From NCBI RefSeq assembly GCF_009905375.1, contig NC_133648.1, positions 89,282,631-89,346,630 on the forward strand: DNA of 64,000 bases, given 5' to 3'. The notes beneath the pieces were generated by a model. It had not been told where the DNA came from and did no database searches. It saw only the letters and a program-made list of their open reading frames with translations. Position numbers and translations under genes: made by a program. Positions 12,059 to 23,268 of this stretch are shown here, one piece after another. Source of the stretch: Apium graveolens. Taxonomy: Eukaryota; Streptophyta; Magnoliopsida; Apiales; Apiaceae. Within the stretch, counting starts at the first letter, position 1; each line of letters opens with the position of its first letter.

Positions 12059-12250
12059 GGTGAAGGGGTGTGAATCTGACAAGGAATAGAAGTGGGAATT
12101 GATTATGGGAATCTTGGGAATAATGGAATTGATTAGGAGAGGGAATTATGGGATGTGGAAGAGTAAAAATCGGGTTAAAATTGATTTTGGAATTAAAATC
12201 CTGATTTTCTCTAATAAAATTGTTGTTTTTATTTTTTTCTGAACAGGGAC

Positions 12251-12400
12251 TCGGCGCGGCCGCGCGCTAGGGCAGCGTGGGCACGCTCTAACTTTGGAAT
12301 ACCGGCGCGAGCACGCACTAGGACAGCGCGGGCGTGCTTGGTTTCTGGAAAAACGGCGCGGCCGCGCGCTTGGCCAGCGCGGGCGCGCCCAGTTTCCGTA
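12251..12400 (-). repeat. Three 51-bp GC-rich repeat units in the pol-third ORF spacer of F
   Basis: Units start at 12252, 12303 and 12354, each with CGGCGCG..GCGCGC..CAGCGCGGGCGCGC-type content. It is the same unit and period as in the F LTRs. An open frame on the minus strand (12229-12486) reads through it as an arginine/alanine 17-residue repeat, but that is a by-product of the repeat and is not supported as a gene. Confidence 0.85.
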
Positions 12401-12546
12401 CTTGGCCCTGATTTTTTCCTTTTTCTGATTTTTTTGTGTTTTTCTCTTTTCTTCTTGCCTCCTCTACCTACTAATGTACAACACACTTGGGTTGCCTCCC
12501 AAAAAGCGCTTCTTTTACCACGCTAGCTCGACGTAGAATCTTGAGA

Positions 12547-13171
12547 TTAAGTGGATAATAAAACGGCACTAACCACCTCGCGGTTTACCATATCACCATA
12601 ATAATGCTTCAACCTTTGACCATTTACCTTGAATGCTTGGCCCAGATCATTCTTAAAAATTTCCACCGCTCCATTTGGGAACGCAGTTTTGATTATGAAG
12701 GGCCCTGACCATCTTGACTTCAACTTTCGAGGAAAAAGACGGAGACGAGAGTTGAATAAAAGAACTTGTTGCCCTGACATAAATTTCTTGAGCACTAGAC
12801 CCCGATCGTGCCACCTCTTGACTTTCTCCTTATACATCTTGTTGTTTTCATAAGCTTGAAGTCGGAACTCGTCAAGTTCATTCAATTACAGCATCCTCTT
12901 CTTTCCAGCCACATCCAAATCCAGATTTAATTTCTTCAAAGCCCAATAAGCTTTATGCTCGAGCTCCATAGGAAAATGACACCCATTACCATAAACCAAC
13001 TGAAATGGCGACATTCCCAATGGAGTCTTATATGTTGTTCTATACGCCCAAACAGCTTCATCAAGCTTTAAAGACCAATCGTTCCTTGTTAGACATACCA
13101 CTTTCTCCAAAATACGCTTGATCTCCCTGTTAGAAACCTCAGCTTGACCATTTGTCTGAGGATGATGAGTC
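12547..13171 (-). pseudogene. Athila F integrase, C-terminal part
   Basis: Begins at the fusion with the LTR inside [18 protein letters not shown] (13165-13110), the block with the integrase catalytic glutamate, and continues with [35 protein letters not shown] and ELDEFRLQAYENNKMYKEK, ending near 12547. A stop separates the two frames at 12885. This order is characteristic of Athila/Tat integrases. Both catalytic aspartates and all upstream enzymes are missing because of the deletion into the LTR. Confidence 0.85.
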
Positions 13172-14573
13172 GTATACGTGTTCGCAAATAGTATAAGAAA
13201 TAAATCAGATTCGATCCCACAGATACTGTATTGGTTAACTAATGAACTCATGCACTTAAGCAACAATGTATGGTTATTATTCAATGCTAAGACGATAACA
13301 AAGTGAGGTTGTTTATAACTAAGAATTAAACTAATTATTATAACTACGAGAATAAGATAGATTGAGTTAATATATATGATAAACATGGGATTCTAACTTC
13401 ATTAAATACTTCATTCAATAGCCTTATTGTTCTTAACCTTAGCATGCAATGGTGATGACACTAATCAGACAACACGAAACTAATAAATGCCAACTTTCGT
13501 TGCACGAGTACCATTCTACCAGACATCCACAAAAGAGAAAGAAGCTGAATAGGCACCAATTATATTGAGACCCTATATGTCTATAGAATTTGATAACATA
13601 ACGGTTTAAGCACAAGTTATCTATCTTGATTACATAGGGCAAGTAAGATGGTTAAAATTACCTACGAATCATGCATAACAATACATGAACCTATTATAGC
13701 ATGGCAAGTTCTAAATCCTTAAATTCACTTTCGCTTCATTAAGAATTAACACACTATCTTATAAGTTCGCGACGCTCACAAGACGAATACGCACAACCAT
13801 AACTAGGATATCATACAATCACCACACACTAAGGTATCGAAACAATTTAACTAAAGAAATCCATAAATAAAACCGCTAGAACCCCACGATAACGATTAGC
13901 CCAGAATCAAACTCATCGCCAATGTAGGTTCCAATAAAAACACGATATAAAAAACGTTGTCTTTATACGAATAAATAAACCAAAGTACAAACAAGAGTAA
14001 AGGTTCAGCAAAATAAGAAACAAGCATCCAAATTATAACTTAAAACAAAGATTCACAAGAATAAACTAGATCGTCTTCGCCTTTGTTGAATTGTGCCCAA
14101 AATGTCTCTTTCCGTCTTCTCCTTGCTTGATGTCTCTGAAAAATGATATAAGTTATGATAATATAGCAGTCCATGCATCCCAAGAGTCCAGCAAATCGAA
14201 TTATAGTTGAATCAGGATTTTAATATCCCGACCCAGCACGGCCACGCGCTTCACCAGCGCGGGCGCGCTGACTTTCTGTTCTCCCGACGCGGCCGCGCTC
14301 AACACCAGCGCGGGCGTGCCTGCCTTCTGCCAAAAATTCTTTTTTTCTTCTTCTTTATTCCTTGCAGCTTCGAGCCAGTCTTTCAAGCTTTTATTCCAGC
14401 ACATCTTAAACACCATATTAGCATCAAAACAATGCTAATTCACCTGATTCACGAAGTAAAGAATGAAATGCAAAAACACTTGAAAACATGTTAAAATACA
14501 AATAACTTGAGTACAAATACACCAACTCAAAGCTTATTAGAGCATAAATAAGTGTCATAAATGCCACTTAACA
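13172..14573 (-). repeat. 5' LTR of Athila F, truncated at its pol-proximal end
   Basis: Matches the left LTR from its base 8125 to the end, with a few percent differences. The last 35-45 bases and the primer site are lost at the breakpoint GTATAC next to integrase sequence. It contains the GC-rich pair (14229-14328). Confidence 0.9.
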
Positions 14574-16375
14574 ATACCTTTCAAGGATCCTGATCATTTC
14601 TTCATCTTCATTTTTCTTGTTCTTCTTATATTTTAAGTCAGATTGAAGAGTCATGATCAGTCTCATATTCCCTCTCACACAGTTCTTGGGAACATTGAGG
14701 ATTTTGTTCTTCTTGGTCTGTGTGCAGATGTAGGACACCCCTTTCTTGGATATAGATAGGCTTCAGGAAAAGCTGTTATCTACACATTTTTAAGCTCATG
14801 AAGAAGCTGAGTGTCCTCTATGATGACTACATGAACTTTGTCAATCACAACATCTAGCTCAGATGCCCTTAAAGTTCTGAGATTTGAGAGAGAGACTTGA
14901 AGGAATCTATCCATACCACCATCATTGATGTTAATAACAATTCTCTTCTGTAGATAATTCTCAACATTCACAACTACTGCCCTGACAGAGTTGATAGTCT
15001 TGGCCAATGCTCTTTTGTATGTGATGAAGTTATTTTGAAGAGACATCCTCAGGACTGCAGGAAGTTCACTAAATTTTTGGTCTTGATTTGGACCTTCTGC
15101 AACCTTGATGAGTCTTTCTTTGGCCACATCCTGAACTTGTTGAGTTTGTGAAGAGCTTTGACCAACCTGAATAGGCTCTTTATACTTAGATTTAGCATCC
15201 CTGGATTGTTGAATCCTAGCCTCAATCTCCCCCTTAGTCTTGGTGACATACATAAGTAGAGGAGTTGGTAATTCTTGCCTTATTTCTTCATGTAGTGAGG
15301 GCAGTGGGATGTTGAGTTTCCCCATGATGGCTCCCAAAGCAACAAAATTCTGCATTTGGAGATGCTTGTGAGAATCCACCAGGGTTTTGATATATGTTCG
15401 TTGACTCTGCACAAAGGATGTAAGAGGTTGAACTTGTGCACTTATTGAGTCATTTGAAGATTTGAGAGAAGAAACTTGGTGTTGCAGTTCTTGAACTTGT
15501 AGTGTGGATGAGGATTGAGATGTAGAAGAAGTAGAAACTCCAAAAGTGTCCTAAGCTGCCTTATTGATTTCATCCATGAGCAAGGCTGAAGGAGTGTATC
15601 TGCTTGAGTGCATTTGATCCAGCTTCAGTCTTGTGTCATTAGAATGAATGATGTGATTTTGAACTTGTTCATCCAGGGCCACAAATGAGGTCTTGAGGTT
15701 CTTGACACTTGATTCCATTCCACTGAGATCATTCCTTGACATCTGGTCAGCAAAGTTTATGAATTTGTTTTTTATCTCAGTTTGAGAAGGAATTATTTGA
15801 TCGATCTTTTCCCTCACCATCTTCATTATTTTATCTTGATGACTAGTCAATATGAGTTGAAGTGCTTTTCCAAAATTTTGGAAAGCCTTGAGTTGAGCCT
15901 TGTATACATCATTGATGCCATCATACACTTCCTGAGGAGTGAGAGATCTAGCATTGCTTCCCAGAACATTGATATACTCTTCCATGAACTTAGCTAGCAC
16001 AACATCCATTTCAATAGAAAATTCTTTATCTATCCAAGCATCATTGTTTGTATCCTGACTAGCTTCATCTATAATTTTAGCTTGATTTTCTTCAACATCT
16101 GCCTGGTAGGTGAGCATGATAGCTTGGTAGTTCTGATTTGACATGTTGGATGTGAGCAGCTGTTGTGAGATCTGTGCAAGGCCTCCAATCTGATCAACTA
16201 CTAGATCTTCAATGGTTGAAGGTTGATCTTCAATTTCTTGGAGCCACTTGGAGATGAGGTGAAATGGTTGAGGTTGAGAGGTTGGTGGTTGATTTATTGG
16301 GTGAGAAGGTGACAAAATAGCAGAACCACATGTGATAGAAGTCACAATTTGACTCACAATAGGTACTGTGGTTAT
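14574..16375 (-). pseudogene. Env-like ORF of C, central coiled-coil part
   Basis: From 16375 down, one frame runs with a single TAG stop at 15551-15553 to 14780, then a frameshift near 14770 leads to ..RLIMTLQSDLKY..ILERY at the F insertion site. The first 200 residues hold proline/glutamine-rich sequence, then long charged helical stretches (QVYDGINDVYKAQLKAFQNFGKAL, cut here to its sense; FADQMSRNDLSGMESSVKNL; LDEQVQNHIIHSNDTRLKLD) likely to form coiled coils. Element D has a similar coiled-coil segment at 48.4-48.75 kb (QQAQIDKILQNQASHQNQL). Function unknown. Confidence 0.65.
16371..16375. repeat. Probable left target duplication of E (GTTAT)
   Basis: GTTAT precedes the TGAAGGG LTR boundary. 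The right partner cannot be seen because the right LTR is truncated at 24273, so this is a prediction. Confidence 0.4.
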
Positions 16376-18079
16376 TGAAGGGTTTTCAGCACATAAACGC
16401 AACGACAAACGTAAATTTAAATCTTAAAAAAAACCGAAACCCTCCGCAGGATCCATGCGAAAAATAATATTTAATTTGTAGTTCAGTATGTTTACCTTAA
16501 GAAGCTTTACGTTAATGGAAAGATGGAGGTCTTTAATAGCGATCCAAGAACGATGAGCGGAGATCCTTAGCAGCTGCTCCTCAAGTGTGAAGCACTCCAC
16601 CGGTATCCACCAAGAAAATGATGTAATGAAGGAGGAGGAGGTGGAGAGAATTAGGGTTTTTTAAATCTTTGGGTTGAGGCAAAAATAGGGTTTATAATGG
16701 TATATTTATAGGCAAAATTTTCAGCTGAAAATTTCCCATAAAATATTATTATTATTAACCCTTTATTATTCTCACTAATAATTAAAACACCTTTTAATTA
16801 TTAATCCTTTTTCTAAACACTTTAGAAATAATTCTCTCACTTAATTTAATTTCCAAAAATTAAATTCTTAATTAATAATATTAAGAACTTTTTCTTAATT
16901 AATTTATAATCAATTAAATCTCATTTAATTAATTATTAAATTTGCCAATTAATTATTTATTTCATAAATAAATAATTATCAGCCATTATTAATTAATTCC
17001 TCCACCATTAAATCATTCTCTTTTATGTTGTGACCCTGTAGGTTCAATATTAAGCCAGTAGTAGATATAAATAATAATAAAACTAATTTATCATTATTTA
17101 TATAAATTCTCTAATTCATTAAATATGATTAAATAATTAATCAGGTTTATTCTATATCGTGAGGGATACTTCTCAGCATATCGCGACTATCCGGATAATA
17201 CGAATTCACAGCTTAGAATACCAAGAACCTATTCAGTGAGTAGTTACCGTACAATTAATTCCTTCTACCCTGCAATGTCACGATTAAATACAAGGCATGA
17301 AACTTGTGTCAACCCTATCTTATTTAATCACTCGCTTTCCCATTCACTATGCTTAGTTCTATTTAATGTAAATTAGAAACTCCTTTCTAATTTCATTCAC
17401 TCTGACCAGAGATTCCTGAACTAGCATAAGTGGATCAGCATTGAACATTCTCTTCCTTCACTGGATGGGGTAGATCCTTTATTGATCATACACTATCTTC
17501 GTGTACAAATTCCTATACCCAGTAGAGCCCTTATAATTATCCCTGGAGACTAAGAACTAAACTGAAGCATAGTTCAGTGTACACAAGATGACTATGATGA
17601 CCTCAAGTCTAAGGATACTTGTACAACTATCACTATGTGAACAACTGCTGACACGTGAGTGAACTCCATCAGTTGTTCAGCTGTGTGAGTCATGTTCAAC
17701 TTATTCTATAATAAGTATCTACATACTAGCTATAGTGTCACCACACAAATGTCTATGAGAACAGACATCCTTCATAATGAAGCAAACATAGTAGGTACCG
17801 ATCTTGGCGGATTATTAATTACCAGTTAGTAATCCTACGACCAGAAACTATTTAAGTTTAGAGTTATCATCTTTTAGGTCTCATTATTATGATCTCATCA
17901 CAATCCATAAAAAGCTTTACTCTAAACTATTGTACATCTTATTTAAACACTTAAAATAGATAGAGCCCGCAATAAAAACAAAACAAGTCTTTTATTAATA
18001 TCAATGAAATCAAAACAGATTACATAAAAGTTATTCCTAAATCCTCATACATGATTGGACTTAGGACATATCTCTTTCA
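16376..18079 (-). repeat. 3' LTR of Copia E (complete)
   Basis: 1704 bp, plus TGAAGGGTTTTCAGC to ATCTCTTTCA, adjoining the tract ATCTCCCACTTG. A minus-strand TATAAATATA (16701-16710; 23593-23602 in the partner) is a likely TATA box. An AT-rich stretch (16740-17130) separates it from the rest. No ORF of interest. Confidence 0.92.
16701..16710 (-). promoter_or_regulatory. TATA box of the E LTR
   Basis: Minus TATAAATATA, conserved in both LTR copies, about 1370 bases into the 1704-base LTR. Confidence 0.5.
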
Positions 18080-18091
18080 ATCTCCCACTTG
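18080..18091 (-). other. Polypurine tract of Copia E
   Basis: Minus CAAGTGGGAGAT, immediately before the LTR start TGAAAGAGATATG. Confidence 0.85.
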
Positions 18092-20752
18092 TACTAAAGC
18101 CAATCACTCTGGTATCTAATACCCATCTTGTCTTTATGACGATCAAAGTGACTCTGAGAAAATGGCTTTGTGAGTGGGTCTGCTACATTGTTATGTGTGT
18201 CAACTCTCTCGACGTTGACATCTCCTCTATTTTCAACAATCTCCCTAATCAGATGAAAGCGCCGCAGGACATGTTTGGAATTTTTATGAGACCTAGGTTC
18301 CTTGGCTTGTGCTATTGCTGCGTTGTTATCACAATACAACATAATAGGCTCTTCAACGCTAGGAAGAACTCCCAACTCAGAAACAAATTTCCTCATCCAA
18401 ACGGCTTCGTTTGCAGCCTCACTTGCAGCTATATATTCTACTTCCGCTGTGGAGTCAGCTATTGTGTAAACTGTTTGGAACTCTTCTAACTAATCACACC
18501 ACCATTCAGAGTAAACACGTACCCTGGCATGGATTTGCTATCACTTTCTGATTGAAAACTAGAGTCAGTATAACCCTCTATTTTCAACTCAGATTCACCA
18601 CCAAAAACAAGAAAAATGTCCTAAGTCCTTCGCAAGTACTTAAGGATGTTTTTGACTGCTTTCCAGTGGTCTTCACCTAGATTGGACTGATATCTGCTCG
18701 TCACACTAATTGAATAAGCAACATCATGCCTAGTACACAACATCGCGTACATGATAGATCCTAATACTGAAGCATAAGGAATCTTACTCATACGCTCTCT
18801 TTCCTCAGGTGTCTTAGGAGACATTTTTTCGGAAAGGGACACTCCATGGCTCATCGGTATGAGACCTCTTTTGGAGTTTTCCATGCTAAACCTTTTAAGC
18901 ACTTTCTGGATGTATGTACCCTGGGTAAGACCTATCATTCTTCTAGATCTATCTCTATAGATCTTCATACCGAGAATATAGGATGTTTCTCCCAAGTCCT
19001 TCATGGTGAAGTTCTTTGATAGCCATACTTTGACTGATTGTAGCATCGGTATATCATTTCCTATAAGAAGTATGTCATCCACATACAATACAAGAAATGT
19101 TACCGCGCTCCCACTAACCTTCTTGTAGACACATGGTTCATCTATATTTTTGATAAAACCAAACTCTTTGATTGTCTCATCAAAACGGATGTTCCATCTA
19201 CGAGAAGCTTGCTTTACACCATATATGGTTCGCAGCAGTTTACACACTAGGTGTTCATTTCCTTTGGAAAGAAAACCCTCTGGCTGTGTCATATACACTT
19301 CCTCCTCAAGTTCCCCATTGAGGAATGCCATTTTCACGTGCATTTGCTAGATCTCATAGTCGTAGTAAGCAGCAATCACAAGCAAAATCCGAATTGATTT
19401 TAACAGGGCTACAGGCGAAAAAGTTTCATCAAAGTCAATCCCTTGCCTTTGTTTGAATCCTTTTGCCACGAGCCTGGCCTTATAGGTCTCCACCTGGCCA
19501 TCTGCTCCAATCTTTCTTTTGTATACCCACTTGCACCTAATAGGCTTAACACCTTCAGGCGCCTCAACCAGAGTCCATACTTGGTTGGTATACATAGATT
19601 CCATTTCGGATTTCATGGCACTATGCCATTTCACTGAGTCAACACTACTCATAGCCTCATTATAGGTGACAGGGTCGTCATCATCAATGATTGACAACTC
19701 ATTGCCATTCTCAATGACAAGGCCATAATACCTCTTAGGTTGGCGAGACACTCTCCCTGTCCTACGAATGGGCTATTCCACAGAAGGTTGTTCAATCTGA
19801 ACAGGTGTTTCCACTTGATCCGTAGTAGTTTGTGCTTCTTGAACTTCATCAAGTTCAATTTTGCTCCCACTGTTTCCTTTCAATGATAAACTCCTTTTCC
19901 AAGAAGGTAGCATGTCTGGATACAAACACCCGATGATCGGTGTAAAAGTAATACCCTAAAGTCTCTTTAGGATATCCCACAAAATTACATTTTACAGATC
20001 AAGATTCCAGCTTATCTGGGTCAACTTTCTTGATATAAGCTGGACATCCCCAAATCTTAACGTGTTTAAGCCTCGGTTTCCTTTCTTTCTATATCTCATA
20101 TGGAGCTTGAGGAACAGATTTGGAAGGCACCTTATTCAGTAAATATGCTGAGGTTTCCAATGCATAACCCCATAGGAATACTGGAAGATTTGCATAGCTC
20201 ATCAGGGATCGAACCATGTCTAACAAAGTTCGATTTCTCCTTTCAGATACCCCATTTAACTGTGGAGTATATGGAGGAGTCCACTGGGAGAATATACCAT
20301 TTCCTTTGAGATAATCTAGAAACTCTCCATTCAAGTATTCACCACCTCGATCTGATCGAAGAGTTATAATACTGTGTTTGGTTTGTTTCTCCACTTTATG
20401 TTTATATTCTTTGAACTTTTCAAAGGCTTCAGACTTGTGTTTCATCAAATACACATATCCGAATCTAGATCTATCATCTCTGAAACTAATGAAGTACAAA
20501 AAATCCACCCATGGCTTGCGTAGACATTGGTCCACATACATCTGTGTGTACCAATCCTAGCAAATCTGCAGCACTCTCTCCATGTCCACTAAATGGAGAT
20601 TTGGTCATTTTACCCAATAGACAAGACTCGCATGTAGGATATGATTCAAAATCAAAGGGGTCAAGTAACCCTTCCTTATGCAATGTCCGCAGTCTATTTT
20701 CACTAATATGACCTAGCCTACAGTGCCATAAATAGGTCAGATTTTCATCATC
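18092..20752 (-). pseudogene. Copia E pol: integrase, RT, RNase H
   Basis: In minus order: pre-integrase block WHCRLGHISENRL (about 20720), CESCLLGK zinc cysteines, integrase aspartates in LVHTDVCGPMS and LRSDRGGEYL, glutamate in NGVSERRNRTLLD, then RT from about 19750 (KWVYKRKIGADGQVE, DVxMAFLNGELEEEVY region) with an intact catalytic LYVDDILLIGND at about 19080, and RNase H (DSTAEVEYIAASEA at 18440; YCDNNAAIA at 18330). Stops separate 20752, 19344-19346 and 18620; frameshifts lie near 20500 and 18480. The enzymes would copy the element RNA and integrate the DNA, but this copy is dead. Confidence 0.88.
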
Positions 20753-21361
20753 TCATTTTCTTTTATTAGTTTGTTCAATCTGAAGTAAATCATGCACTAC
20801 ATCACATACATTCAGACCATTATTTAAAATGCCACGTCCAAAAAGAACATTATCTCTAAGGATAGAACATTCATTATTCTTAATAATAAATGAAAAACCA
20901 TCCACATCCACCATAGGAATAGAAACAATATTCCTCACAATAGAGGGAACGTAATAACAATTATTCAAAATAATAGTCTTGCTCGTAGGCATATGTAAAC
21001 TAAATGATCCTACAGATATGGATGCAACCCTTGCTCCATTTCCCATACGTAGAATCACCTCATCTTTTTCAAGAGTCCTACTTCCCTTTAGTCCTTGCAA
21101 CAAATTACAAATATGAGAACCACAGGCGGTATCTAATACCCAAGTAGAAATTTGACCTAGTGACATATTAATTTCGATCATGAAGATGCCTGAATCAGAA
21201 GCGGTAGTCTTACTACCCTTCTTCTTCTTCAATTCTGCAAGGCAAACCTTGCAGTTCCTCTTTCAGTGCCCCAACTTGTTACAGTGAAAACAAATAGCTA
21301 AATTAGGACCGGTCAACTTGTGAGCATCTAGTATGCTCCGGAGTGATAGTGAAGAAGACAT
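20753..21361 (-). pseudogene. Copia E gag remnant and protease
   Basis: Gag starts at the ATG at 21359-21361 (MSSSLSLRSILDAHKLTGPN) and then jumps straight to the zinc knuckle CFHCNKLGH.KRNCKVC, so nearly the whole capsid region is missing. A stop replaces one knuckle residue. The protease follows with the active-site block WVLDTACGSHICN near 21140. A gag this short cannot form a particle, so E was probably defective before or soon after insertion. Confidence 0.82.
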
Positions 21362-23255
21362 GACGAATATAGTAAATCTGTAAATGATAAACATATAAAA
21401 ACACTTAGCAAATATTCAATTTCATTTCAAAAACACTATATGAATCGGGTCTTTATTCATAAGTGTCTCCCACTAGTTTATCTAATTTTTTCAACCCCTA
21501 AGTGAAAATTAAGCATTCATAATGCTAGTGGGAATAGGGATCCTACATTCCATCACATAACCTCGGCTGTGGCACGAAACGTCATGTGATGTTCAATAGG
21601 CAGACAACTCTTGTCAATTATATCTTATGTTATTCCCTAATATAAGTTTAGCCTCTTGAATAATTGAGTCACGGCTGTGGCATGACAAACTCAATATTCT
21701 AAGTCAAGTCTAACCCAACATTTCATACAATTGAATCAGTCTCCAACGACCCACGGTTGTAGCACGTACCAACCTTTAGATTCTAATTCAATGTACACAT
21801 CTCTATGTAATAGACAATTATTTCTTATTTCGAAATCAAAGCCCTCGGCTGTAGCACGAAACGAAAATGATTTAAAAATAAGAACCACTTTCTACCATGT
21901 TGGAAGGCTATGACCGACACAAGCCCGTTGTGTCATTGGCCAATTACTACTTGATATTATTTAATTTTAGAGGGTTTATATTACGTTACAATCATAATCA
22001 TATTATAAAGAGATTCTTCCTTTTAAATTAAATATTTCAAATCAATAATCGATAATCAGATGATTCCCAGATCGGGTGGAGCATTGTCAAGAGGCGTCAC
22101 TTAATAACCCTTTCTTACAGATAGAAATCTGTTGTTGACAGAATCATCCTTTCTCTCAATATTGAAAATTCATAATCAATTACGTGTTTCATAAACACAA
22201 GAATCTCATGATCGTATTCATAATATTTATATTAAGGCAAGAAACAATTCTTATTCTAGATTTTCTAGAGCACGCCTTATATTGATTTAAGTTCACCTAA
22301 ATCTATCATCGCATGGTAAACATAGGCATATATCTCATATATAAAATTAAATAAACAAGTAAATGTAAAGTGCAATAAAGTAAATGTGTTTGGTTATGGC
22401 CCCATCCTATGTGATCTTTATCAAGCTCATGATAAAGATCAAGGTCAATCTAATATGGTGATGGAAATAAATACAACTACTTATTACATAAGTCTTCTTC
22501 TTTGTTTAGACTTCTTGTATGCCTCGTCTTCTTCTTTGTATCACCTCCATTGGATAGCCTTCTTGAGTCTTCAATTACATTACATGATTGAAAGTAAAAC
22601 TAATCTAATGAACTTACAAGAATAACTCGAGTTACATTCGAGATTTATGATTACAAAGATTGACGACATGCAAGTCGTATTTAAAACCAAAACCAAAACC
22701 ATTACACTAAGGTTGAAAGGCCATAACCATCCACCATGCTCATACAACACATAAAAGCATGTTAAAACACATAATCTGATCTTAACATATCATATTATCC
22801 ATGATCTAATTATAAAAAAAATATGACAAAAATCAGAAAAATCAGAATCAAATCAGAAAAACAAGAATAACTGTTTATGGGAAATAAACGACGTCAAACG
22901 CCTTATAGACGAGTAGCTATCAGTTTTGTTCAGACGCTCGTTTACCTATGGAATAGGGTATTCGTTTGCGCAAATCAGACACCAGACCCAGATTTCAGCA
23001 AATCTGCAGCAGCCAATTCAGAATCCGTATCTAATATGATTCTCATAATTAGAACAAACATAAATCATGTATATATCAGTATATATACAGATTACATAAT
23101 CATCTTATGATTATACAACTCACATGAATATCATATATTCAAAACCATACATATATAAGCATATTATATCAACATCAAATTATGGCGAATCACGTACATG
23201 CTCATATATCGAAAACAGTTAAACACATAAATGAATTAAAAACTTTTCGCAAGTA
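21362..23255 (-). other. Long untranslated leader of Copia E
   Basis: 1.9 kb between primer site and gag with no supported ORF on the element strand. The gag-proximal part (21545-21940) consists of consecutive inverted repeats, four of which share a loop motif. A further 11-bp perfect inverted repeat (TGATCTTTATC, 8-base loop) lies at 22412-22441. Small plus-strand ORFs here are not supported. Confidence 0.7.
21551..21884 (-). repeat. Four hairpins with a shared loop motif in the E leader
   Basis: Inverted repeats: CATCACAT/ATGTGATG (21551-21558, 21584-21591); GAATAATTGAGT/ACTCAATATTC (21658-21699); ATTGAAT/ATTCAAT (21730-21736, 21786-21792); TTCTTATTTCGAAATCA with TGATTTAAAAATAAGAA (21822-21884). 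Each loop shows C(T/A)CGGYTGTRGCAYG in plus sense, at 21561, 21670, 21750 and 21843. A separate hairpin GACACAA-GCCCG-TTGTGTC lies at 21916-21934. Confidence 0.75.
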
Positions 23256-23267
23256 GCTCTGATGCCA
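23256..23267 (-). other. Primer binding site of Copia E
   Basis: Minus TGGCATCAGAGC two bases after the LTR end, one base off the TGGTATCAGAGC seen in the other elements; this matches the 3' end of initiator methionine tRNA. Confidence 0.8.
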
Positions 23268-23268
23268 T

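Larger units (their letters stand above)
8090..14573 (-). mobile_element. Athila-type Gypsy element F, internally deleted
   Basis: LTRs at 8090-9527 and 13172-14573, PPT beside the left one, imperfect target duplication ATACA/ATACC. Inside, in minus order: integrase C-terminal part (13171-12547), a GC-rich spacer, a third ORF (11954-10720) and non-coding sequence to the PPT. Gag, protease, RT and RNase H are absent: the right LTR is cut about 35-45 bases before its end and fused directly to integrase. The integrase/third-ORF combination is typical of Athila. It could only move with help from intact relatives, and lacks its PBS. Confidence 0.88.

Noticed and set aside
12229..12486. Minus-strand ORF with a 17-residue arginine/alanine repeat
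   Set aside because: It is a read-through of the 51-bp GC-rich repeat in a spacer; the repeat length is a multiple of three, so the open frame is expected by chance.
22386..23110. Small plus-strand ORFs in the E leader as possible host genes
   Set aside because: Antisense to the element, no conserved motif, located in structured leader sequence.
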